Shown here piece by piece: positions 34,422-44,125 of a stretch of DNA of 64,000 nucleotides. A program made the translations under genes and the position numbers. Positions within the stretch are counted from its first letter, which is position 1, and each line of letters begins with the position of its first letter. The notes under the pieces are model-generated. The model had not been told where the DNA came from, made no database searches, and was given only the letters and a program-made list of their open reading frames with translations. Origin of the DNA: Caenorhabditis remanei (lineage: Eukaryota > Nematoda > Chromadorea > Rhabditida > Rhabditidae); the NCBI RefSeq assembly GCF_010183535.1, contig NC_071333.1, positions 3,038,001-3,102,000 of the forward strand, read 5' to 3'.

Positions 34422-36263
34422 CAAATGCGCATTTCTCTCCAGCACATACTCGACTGCAATCCATACTCCGAGTATCACAAAGGACAATCCAATGACACAC
34501 GGAACGAAATAACCGGCTATTTTATCGGCGAGCTGTTGGATTGGAGCACGATTTGTCCGCGCTTTTTCGACGAGACGAACAGTTTGAGAGAGTGTCGATT
34601 CGTTTCCGACGTGCGTCGCTTTAATGATCAAAACTCTTTTGTGGTTGATATATCCACCGACTACTGTGCTTCCTGCAAATAACAAAGATTGGGTAAAGCC
34701 CCGCTTGTTAAAATGGGCGGAATCTAATGCCATCAGTAAAAACTTTGTCCAAATGTCTGCATATTTTGTCAAATGAGAGAGAAACATGTGCGGAGATCAG
34801 AGCACTTTTTCAATGTCCATGTTTTCAAATAATCAAGATTCTAGGGACCGCCTAGAACGGAGCCAAAAAGTTTGCTCCACCTGTCTGTCTGTCCGGATGT
34901 CTCCGTTTCTAAAGACTAGTCTCCAACTATAATCGGGAGAAAAGGGCGGAACCAAAGTCTGTCCAGCGTCTGTTTATCCGGATGTCTTTTTCTGTGTCTT
35001 TCTGTTGATATGTCCGGATATCCACCTGACCAGTTGTAAGTCCAGATGCCCTTTCGTCTTTCCTAGCAATCTGTCTGTCTGTATCCCCATGTGTCTTTCT
35101 GTATGTCCATTTTTCCGGAAGTTTCTGCTGAAAATGTAGATAGAGGGCCTATATTTGAAATAAGTGTCTGAATGTCCTTATGTCTGTTCAGTTGTCCTTC
35201 TCACCTGGTTTCTTGACCATCGGCATTGATTCGCTAATAATAAAACTTTCATCAGCCGAACTCTTCCCATCAATGACGACTCCATCGACGGGAGCTTCGC
35301 CCATGTGTTGCCTTCTTGGCCTACAATGACATTAAAGGTTTGAATGCTTCCGAAGTCTTTCCCTCCGCTTTGTGCTCCAACATCCGAATGAAATGAATAC
35401 TATCATCATGGACGGATCATCGAAGAATGTCATCGGAGAGAAGCGCCATTTGAAGACAAGAGCCAGGAGCAAGACGACGATAGAATAGGTGTAGGCGCTG
35501 GTTGTGGCAAGAACAATCAGCACGTCTACATTTGCATTTCCGTGTTTTATCGCCTTCCGTGAGGCTGCGTAGAAGTATCGACCACCGAATATCTGAAAAA
35601 CATTGTGATTTTCTCTGATAATTTTGCAAAAAAAAAACTATTTTTTTCTAAGTTTCTGATCAAAATTCAGCGCTGGGACCCAAAAGTTGTCTGAAAATTG
35701 AGATTTTCCTGAAAATTTTGAGAAAAATTCTAGATTTTTTTTATATTTCAATTAAACTCTGGTTATCTTTTTGAAAAAAAAAGTTTCAGCATCAAAAAAC
35801 GGATTTCATTCTTGTTTTTTTGAATTCATTTGACAAAAATCGTATTTTTTAACGATTCCGATAGAAAACTGTGATTTTTCAAAGCGATTCTCCTCGATAC
35901 GTTATTCAATTGACTGAGAAAACGTCCGTCTGTGTGTCCGAATGTCCGGTGTATCCACTTTTCGATAAAAATTTGCTTTTTTAGAAAACCTGAGAAATTT
36001 CACCGAAAAGTGGGATTTCGTCAGTCGGTATGTTCAAGCATCCGGTTGACGGCGCTAATTTTTCAATTTTACGATTTTTGCCTCCGTTTCCCACTAAATA
36101 ACCTACCTGAACTGGTTTGCATAGAGTCAGGTGTAGAGCGGGTGTAGAGATAGGCATCTGTTTCTCCGGATGCATTAGAGTGTGGAGAATTCAATGGAAT
36201 ATTATCATGACTATCATTACGGGAACACCACAGACAAGTGACATCAGCAATGTGTTTCGCCAT
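34422..36263 (-). pseudogene. Decayed copper-transporting P-type ATPase (cua-1/ATP7-like)
   Basis: Three exon-like blocks on the minus strand (36263-36107, 35592-35215, 34672-34422) align in order to the centre of ATP7-type pumps. The first has the membrane helix text LLMSLVCGVPVMIVMIIFH, then an in-frame TGA. The second has NVDVLIVLATTSAYTYSIVV and FFDDPSMMIVFISFG, a 4-base loss where RWLEH should be, a TAG in place of the Gln codon after MSL, and a gap of roughly 40 residues. It resumes DGKSSADESFIISESMPMVK, where the conserved TGES of the actuator domain has become ISES. The third block is intact (IKATHVGNESTLSQTVRLVE, APIQQLADKIAGYFVP). Phosphorylation, ATP-binding and N-terminal metal-binding parts are absent. 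It lies between the two direct repeats. Introns are TGTCTGTC-rich. Confidence 0.88.
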
Positions 36264-36469
36264 CTGAAATCGAGCAAAAATTAGTTGAAAAATGAAAAAA
36301 ATCAATCCCAAAAGCGACCTGCGCGGCTGAATTTCTATGAGTGGGCGGGGTCTATTTTGAATAACTATGAATTTCAAAATTCACGTAATTGGTGCTCGGT
36401 GGGCGGAGTCTAAGAAATCTGTGAAACGCCCTTTTTCATGAGGAATCATGCAGCAGAAAATCTTTTTTT

Positions 36470-38192
36470 TAACTAAACCACGCCCATTTTTGCAGTTCTG
36501 CGGTCCGCCGCTCATTCGATTTTCACTGATTTCATATTCAAAATTTACCCTAAAAATTGCACTTAGTCACGCCCTATTGCAATTTTGCCGCACAGTTCTA
36601 CCCGAAATGGCGAAGCTAGAAAATTCGATACGAAAAAGACTAACCATCGACAGTTTTGTGAGAAAATGAGTGGAGAAATGTGAATTTGAAGTTCCAAATT
36701 TGGTTTGATCTGTCAAATGATTCTTCGTTCCGATATATTCCGTGATATCGGTCTCAAACGTCAATTCTGTATTGTGGACAAAGACATTGGGATCGGACTT
36801 GGTTTGTAGTATCCGTTGGACGTCGAGCGTCATCAATTTTTACGTTTGCTAGTGACTTGAAACTGATGAGAACTCGGTAAGCCAGCAAACTCCGGATGGG
36901 GACAGAGAAGTTGTTCACCCAGCTGAAAAAGGAAGAATTATTACAAAACCAGCGTGATACGGACTTTAAAGTTTTCAGATTTTTTGAGAAGCTTCTATAT
37001 TTGCTTTAATCTCATGATATGGAAATAGTCGCACGAAAAAGTGGCATAGAGAGGCATTTTTGTTGGCGAGCACCCCTCACGTGCAGTTTCTTTATGAACA
37101 GCCAGAGAACTTATTGCTATATTGTGTGTACCAATCATAAGCGTATACTTAATCTGGTGGCTGGGCTAGGTGTAAAAAAAGCTCCCGGGATAATTCCCAT
37201 TGATCTGTAGATACGAAACTTCCGAAAAATTGTTTTGAGTTAGGTTTTTCTTCTACTTAAATTCAATCGACTGCTTGGCCCGGCTTTTTTGTGAATGAAT
37301 GTTGAAGTTCGAAACTTTTCAAATCACAGCAGATAAACGCGTTGGGAATGTTAGCGAAACATGAGCTATAGACCTAGCTGGTCTCGTTTTCTGTGCCACT
37401 CGGTAAAAAACAGTTAGAAAAACTCACCGATGACAATTCAGTTTCTTCATTAATCAGTGTGGAATCATGCGATACGGTTCATATTCGGATCAACGATGTT
37501 TTGAGGGCTTATCAGTTGAAACCAGCAGAATAGAGAAGCAGTCTTTGGCAGTGCTGAAAGAGAAGTGATGTAAATTGGGATTCACAGTTTTGTAAAACAT
37601 ACTTTTAGTGTGTATTCGACATCAAAAAACGTTCAAAACGACGCTTCCAGACTCCAAGTTTGAAAAATCCCTTGTTCATGGCGAGAAGAGTGAGTAGATT
37701 CGAAGTTTTAGGATTTCTTGTCATATAATCGCCAGAAAGTCTCGGCGTAGTTTCTCCGTGTCCCTGGCACAGCCATTTGAAAACTGAATCCGGTGAGATG
37801 ACGGATATCCAACCTGAAAAATGTTGTTGAGTAAAATGCACTGGTTTTCAGAAATTGGTTGCCTTCTTCTCTAATTAAAAAAATTTAATCTTCCAAAATT
37901 CATGAAAAAACTCACATTTTGCGATTTTGCATATTCTGTATTGTACTCAGGTTTCGCCAACTCTTCCCACGTGGAACATGCAGGGCGATTATCTGAAAAA
38001 ATGTAAATATATGAAAGTGACAATTTCAAAAAAAATTAAATAACGTTTTTCTTTCGATTTACGACAAAAATTCACATTAAAAAACTGAGAAAATCGACGA
38101 AAAGCGGTTGTTTCCCGAGAAAATTGGCGAGTGCAGTAGAGCGCATATGCCTCGTTCGGTGCTTGGAGGCCACTGCCATTTGGCCAACGGAG
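36470..38192. repeat. Diverged direct repeat, copy 2 (about 1.7 kb)
   Basis: Same-orientation copy of 29395-31342. It lacks some segments, e.g. a short deletion inside the CACGTGGGAAGAGT block near 37960. The right edge again carries GTGCAGTAGAGCGCA (38132) followed by a GT run. Start to start, the two copies are about 7.1 kb apart and bracket the palindrome and the copper-ATPase pseudogene. Confidence 0.7.
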
Positions 38193-38279
38193 TAGGGAAA
38201 AAGAAGAAAAAGGGTGTGAGTGTGTAACATAGGTTTTTCGAGCGCTCATGTCGCGTCGATTTTATCGGGTTAGACAACG

Positions 38280-38370
38280 CACGCACAATAGAAAAAGAGT
38301 GAGAGAGAGAGGGAGAAAAAGAGTGTACTGCCCTTCGCAGAGGGAAATGTTGTGTGTGTGTGTGTGTGCG
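38280..38370. repeat. GA-rich and GT simple repeats
   Basis: A purine run (AGTGAGAGAGAGAGGGAG) is followed at 38349-38370 by (GT)n. Sequence from here to 38600 is higher in GC and has promoter-like CGCACGCAC words. No gene is supported between 38193 and 39566. Confidence 0.6.
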
Positions 38371-39566
38371 TAAAAACAAGAGGAGTCGCCTTCTTTTCTT
38401 TTGGCCAACGTACATACATTGAAAGGAGAAGGGTATGCGGGTGTAATACTGGGCCCTCACATTGACCCCTCTTGAGCGCTCATGTCTTGTTGTGTGTGTA
38501 ATGCGCGCACTCATTGTGTACCTCTTCTCTCAGCAGTGAGAACACCACTGAAGGTGTTTGTGGGATGTGGAAGAGGGGGCCCTCCGCCAAAAAATGAAAG
38601 CGGGTAAATGAGGGAAGGGACTTTCCATCAGTGTTGCTTGCCTCAGAACTTATTTTCTAATTTTCAATGTTTTTTTGAGTTAACAAACCTATAAATTATG
38701 TCATTTGTCTAGTTCCTCGCAAAGTTGTTAGTTTTCTCTCTTATACTCTACAAAAAATTTTGCAAGTTAGAATAGAGATTACATACCGCATATTCTTTCT
38801 TTCAAAAAGGGCTCGGCGAAGTAACGGATACCACATTTTAACCGAATTCGTCAATTTGAGGAGACTGAATACTGATTCAATGTTGATCCGCCAGTATATT
38901 GATGAAGAGGAGCAGTCGACATTTTATTCAGCTGAAATTATGGAAATAGTAAACTAAATCAAGAAGAAATATATATTTGAAGCGCAATAGGTTCTGCCAA
39001 AAGCACAGAATGAACTAATTTTTAATTAAACTGCATTTTACACAAAGACTTTTTTTTGGGAAACACAAAAATACAATCTTTTATTGGCTGGCATAATCAT
39101 TTTTTGTTGTATCAGGCAGTTTTGGTGCTCATATCGTAATGCAAAGGTCGAGTACTGTTCTGATTCCTTTCTCTTTATTTCGTCGGTTGTTTATTAGCTG
39201 GGTGGAGTAATTATGAAAGATTGGAAAAGAATGTGAGGTGTGCGTGCGGACAGTGTATGTTGTTTCTGTAGTTGATAATGGCTGATAGATTATGTCGGTA
39301 GCGTTTTTGCGCAGAAGCAAGAAAATTCTGCTGATTTATGAAAAAAGATGGTGTAAACCTGATAACAGAACAGAAGAGAAAAATCAGTGTTTGAACAAAC
39401 GTGTTTTCTGTCTATGTGCGTCTCCTACTCCGATATTATGTCTCCAGCCACCTTTTTTCTCCGTTCTCTGCTTCTTCCGCTCTTTTTCTTTTGTTTTCTT
39501 CCTGGAAAACGCTTTTTTCTCATTTAACCATAAACAAATCAATGTTTTATATTTTCCAGATTACCC

Positions 39567-42037
39567 ATGGAGCTGAAAGATTTGTCTGCTGACTGTTTGG
39601 AACGTATTGCAAGCAAACTAAACGCCGTTGATCTGTGAGTTATGATTTAAAAGGAAACTAGGGAGATTTTGACTAGCTGTTTGTTGTTGCATTCCAAGAA
39701 GGGTCAAATTTTAATATAATGAAATTGGAAGAATGTTTGGCGCAATAAAAATATTTTTCAGATATGTATTTGACAAAAAAGAAAAACGTGTTTTCAAAAA
39801 CTGAACTCGTTGTACATATTTCTGAAAGTTCTCGTAAAATTTAAAATTTGAAAATTTAAAAGTATTTTTAGAAGTTTCTATTAACTTCTAATTATTTCCG
39901 GAATATTATAATTCTTGCCTGCCTATCTACGCAGAATTCCTTTGAAACTACCGTAATCCTCTCGCAACTGGTCAAAAACTTTCAAGGAATGTATTGAAGC
40001 ATCATTGTTCTCACTACTGAAGTTTGATCCCGTTTTTTGACCGTTTTTCCTGGTTTTTGGGCTACTGTAGCTACAGTACCCCTATTGTGGCATGGCAGTA
40101 AAAAATCTGTGACGAGTTTTTTGAGGAAAATACGATAGTACAGAATCAACAAACATATCGAAGTACTTAAAAAGTGAGGACCTGAATCTTCCATGATAAT
40201 TGGGTTCGAGTGTTAATGCCCGAAATTCAGTTACATTTAACATTTTCATGTTTGCTTTTTTTCAGCATTGCGCTTGCAAGCTGCTCACAACATTGGACGG
40301 ATATTGTCAAATCATGCAGAATCCCAATCCAACATTTATATGTAAATGTCATAGGATTGAGTTGTATTTACTTGTAATTTATAATACTTCTCAAATAATT
40401 TCATTTTGCAGGGTTCGCGAGAGAGAGTCCGGGACATTCCAGAATATTATTGGGAGTGAAACCAATTGGAAGACGGTTTGTTCACTTCTTCTTTTATGTT
40501 AGAACAGAAGAGGAATTAGAAGTAATCAGAGAAGATGAAAATACTATAATCAAAATGATTGGTAGAAGGAAAATGATTTGGTGAGTGAAACACAATATTT
40601 GATAGATTGTAATAAAGATCAAAAAAATTTCAGCCAGCTTGACGAGACCAATATAAAAGTTTATACCACCACCCCTGTCGAATCATTTTTTTATGTGTTG
40701 GAGTACATGCTTGAACTTCTCAGCGGAGGAATTCATCACATGATGTTTGGACACGTCTACCCAACTGAGGACGAAATTGTTCTCCGAGTCCTGAGATTAC
40801 AGCCAGTCAGTGAGTGTCACAGATTAACGCTGCCTTCTCGCGGACACATTTCTCCAAACCTTTACCAATATGTTTTGGACTCAACAACTTTCTATCGGGT
40901 TGTCATTCATTGCGACGTTGATGACCCTTTCACACGGGATACGGTAACTAAATTATAAGAATTTCCGTTCTCATGCCTCCATTTTCAGCCAACAAACATA
41001 CGCCATCTCGACATGGTTTATGCCGGATGGGTCACTCTTCCTAGTCTGCTCAATATGAATAGTGAGACAATAGAGATGATAGAACCAACTCTCACATTGA
41101 GAGATATGAATGCTTTCGCGAAAAATTGGTTACAAGGAGACAATAACAAGCTAAGAAGAGTCACGATCCGTCGGTGCAGAGGATTCGAATGGACAAACAA
41201 TGAAAAATATGAACTGTTGGATGGACTGGATTCTGAAGAATGGAATGAGGCGGCCAACAGGAGAGAGAGGTTTTATGAGGATGAAACGTTAGTTTTACCT
41301 TTTTTGAAAAAAAACTTGTTGTTGTTAAAAAAAATGTATTCAAACGCGATGTATGAGAATTCATGTTTTTTTTGGAGTAGCGTTAGCTCAATTTCAAATT
41401 TTTGGTGTGCGATGGAGTTGCAAAGAAAAAAACTGCGCTTTGTTTAAAAGTTTTCTTGTAGAAATGTACATCATTGTTTATATCGCAACCAGGCTTGTTC
41501 AAAACCGGAAAACGGAATTCCCGATTTTCCGATTTTTTTTCAGAAAATTTTCGGAAATAGTCGGAAAATTTTCCAACCACTTCCGAAAATTTGATTTTTT
41601 GAGGTACTGAAAAAAACAAAACATTCGGTTTATGGGTTTTGACTATCAGAATAGCGGGCCTGACAATTAATGTGCTTTTTTCTTGCTTATTTTTGATAAT
41701 ATTATTGATATTTCAATTATATTTCATTTTAGACCCGAATAAGTCGTTTTTGTCATTTTCCGAAATTTTCCGGAATTTTCCGGCTTTTCCGAAAAAAAAT
41801 ATCGGAAAAAAATTCCGTTTCCGAACAAGCCTGATCACAACGCAACTATTAAAATCACGACTTTGTTAAACATGGAATTTATTTCCATCAGTCTCTCCTA
41901 CTGTAGCCCATTTTTTAAATTTCAGGAGTAAGATTGACTGTGAAAATGGAAATGACTTTACCCGATCGGATGGCGCACTTGCAACTTTTCAATTCAATGA
42001 GAGTTACCTCCATTTCCTTGTTTTTAAATACCGTTAA
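39567..42037 (+). CDS. F-box protein with FBA_2/sdz-33-type C-terminal region
   Basis: Six predicted exons (39567-39634, 40266-40363, 40412-40580, 40634-40943, 40989-41287, 41926-42037) give 351 residues. The N-terminus LSADCLERIASKLNAVDL, then IALASCSQHWTDIVKSCRI, is an F-box. Residues 190-310 have the leucine-rich FBA-like pattern (LNMNSETIEMIEPTLTLRDM, AKNWLQGDNNKLRRVTIRR). The C-terminus SDGALATFQFNESYLHFLVF is the typical closing strand pair of nematode FBA_2 proteins. Likely an SCF substrate adaptor of the large, fast-evolving worm family. Exon 2's donor is uncertain. TAT|GTAAAT is stronger but breaks the frame, while T|GTATTT keeps it. ATTTTCCAG lies seven bases before ATG. AATAAA follows at 42174. 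Confidence 0.82.
41488..41838. repeat. CAGGCTTGTTC-ended repeat in the last intron
   Basis: The left CCAGGCTTGTTCAAAACCGG and right CCGAACAAGCCTGATC are inverted, with repeated CGGAAAATTTTCC words between. AT-rich relative of the ACAAGTCTG/GGCCCGG family or a separate MITE. Confidence 0.6.
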
Positions 42038-42173
42038 AATAGTGTATTTTCCTTCAATTTTATTTAAGTTTCTGACTGACATTGTGTTATTTTATGTTTT
42101 TTTCTTGAAGTTACCGGTACATTTTTTGTAGGGAAGACAGCGAATTTAATGAGCTGACTTAAACTACATTGAT

Positions 42174-42179
42174 AATAAA
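42174..42179 (+). terminator. Poly(A) signal of the F-box gene
   Basis: AATAAA, 137 bases after the stop codon and the first canonical hexamer downstream. Confidence 0.55.
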
Positions 42180-42232
42180 AAACTGGAGTTTCCTATCGGT
42201 TTTTAGCGACCAATACGAGGTCAGTCGGCCTA

Positions 42233-42265
42233 AGAGAGAGAGAGAGAGAAAAAAAAAGAGAAAGT
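42233..42265. repeat. GA microsatellite
   Basis: (GA)8-like run continuing into an A/G tract (AAAAAAAAAGAGAAAG) just downstream of the F-box gene. Confidence 0.8.
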
Positions 42266-42519
42266 ATGTGTGTACATGTGTAATTTACAAGAAGGAAAGA
42301 TAACCTTGACTGGAGTTTGCGCAGCAAATTGAATAAAATTTGAGGGTACGAACATGTATATCGGGCGTGATTAAAACTTTTCACAGAAAATGCAAATCCA
42401 ACAAAAAAAGTTCAGGAATATGTTGTGATAAGCCAATTAAAACTATCGTTCTCCCAAAATATATCTCCTACGTACTAAACAACTTCTGAAATCCTTCAAA
42501 TCAACCTCTCCACAATTTT

Positions 42520-43175
42520 ACATTTTCCTTTTCAATTGCTATGTTTTACCCATTATTGAATATTGTTCTGTAGTATACTCACCCCCTCCTGCTTCTAAAT
42601 TATCGTTATCGCTAGAAACTCCTCTCCGATTCTTCACCAGGAAAATCTTTCAACGATGTAACATAACTTATTCCTCCTATTCCGATCGTCTAGCGCAACT
42701 TAATCTTTTCTCATTGCGCCATCGTAGACTCAAAGCCCAACTTCTCCTTCTTTATAAATTTCTAAGCGGTACCTCATACTTCCCTCACCTAGATTCGTAC
42801 ATCCGGTTTTCCTCCTCCACCCGTCGCCCTATGAATCTTATTTGTATTAAACCCAAGTGCTCTGACTTTTTTTCTCACACCATCCCCATCTGGAATGCCA
42901 TTACCTCCCAAACTTCATATTTTCTCTCTCCTTCCGAGTTCTATACCCTAATCTCATCCAGTATTACACGCTATTAGAGCTTATTCTTTACTCCCAAACC
43001 ACCTTTCCCGCACTACCATCTTTCTATTTATACCCCTCATACCGGTCATTCTTTCATTTGTTGCCCCACATCTCTCACTTTAACCCACCCTTTGAATGGT
43101 CTCGTGAGGGACTCATTCTCAGCCTCTCGCCCCATTTACTGATGATTTTCGATAGAATAAATACAAATACAATAT
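42520..43175 (+). mobile_element. 5'-truncated LINE with intact RT C-terminal frame
   Basis: An open frame from about 42534 to 42977 encodes about 148 residues: PIIEYCSVVYSPPPASKLS, then TPLRFFTRKIFQRCN, SDRLAQLNLFSLRHRRLKAQ and LLLLYKFLSGTSYFPHL, ending at TAG. This matches the C-terminal region of CR1-like non-LTR reverse transcriptases. The catalytic palm motifs and endonuclease are missing. A 200-bp 3' UTR follows. The other copy (27423-28065, minus) shows the same 3' end. The frame is still open, so the insertion is fairly recent. Confidence 0.8.
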
Positions 43176-43674
43176 CTTTTGAGACTTACCAACTTCTATA
43201 AATTGCACCGTCAATTTATAAAATTAACATTTGTAAAGTGGACCAAAAACGTAGTATTCAAATAAAATACAACAATTTTTTCTAAACAGTTCGTTATGAA
43301 CAGGGTTTTCTAAACGACATTTTCCACTTGTCAGCAACACCACGTATAATATTTTGTTTTTCTTGGTGTGTAAACAACACCCGCTGCCGAAAAATGTTGA
43401 TTTTTTTTGGCCGAAAGACGCACGAAAAAGAAAAAAGGTATGGGGACACAATTTGAAATTTAAAAAATTAGTTTTGAAAATTATCTTTCTGATAATAACA
43501 AGGAACTGAAAATTTGTTACCTGGAACGGAATGATAAAAATCTCTGATCGAATAGTATTCTAAAGTTTGAATTCTGATTAACTGTCAGCATTAAAAGAGC
43601 CAAAAATAGAAGTCGGTTTTCAGATTTTTGTCTAGATTGGTCTCGACGTTGCTCACCATCATAAAGTTTGTCTC

Positions 43675-43970
43675 CCTGCTCAATAACTCAATTAATAGAC
43701 TATGATCTCCCCCTTGTGAATTTGCTCTTTACCTTGCCCCCTCTCCCCCTTTTCGGTTACTTCAGCCATTTCATTCATATCTTCTCTCCTCATGTCAATT
43801 AATTCTCGTTCCCCCCATTTTTCCCCATACCTTCGGACTTATTAGCTTGCTTTCCTCCTATTTCGCCCTCCTACCAGGTCTATAGCCTCGTGAGGGGCAT
43901 GATCCGGTCTCCTGTTTAATTTTCTTGATTTATACCCAGTCAATAAATAAATAAATAAATAAATAAAGTG
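43675..43970 (+). mobile_element. LINE 3' end with (AATA)n tail
   Basis: A pyrimidine-rich stretch shares TCGTGAGGG and nearby phrases with the 3' UTR of the element at 42520-43175. It ends in CAGTCAATAAATAAATAAAT, a simple-repeat tail typical of a retroposed 3' end. No RT frame remains. Confidence 0.6.
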
Positions 43971-44125
43971 ATACTCAGGGTCCGTGTTTATTTGAATAAC
44001 CTAAAAGACATTAGCTATAAAAATATTTCTTTAAAAAACATTATTATGCAAAAAATAACATTATAAAAGATCAACAATATCAAGATAAAAAAATCGATGT
44101 ACGTTCAACAAAAAAAACTGGAAAT

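Noticed and set aside
38077..38514. 145-codon minus-strand frame
   Set aside because: Built on GT and GA simple repeats at the edge of direct-repeat copy 2. No splice context.
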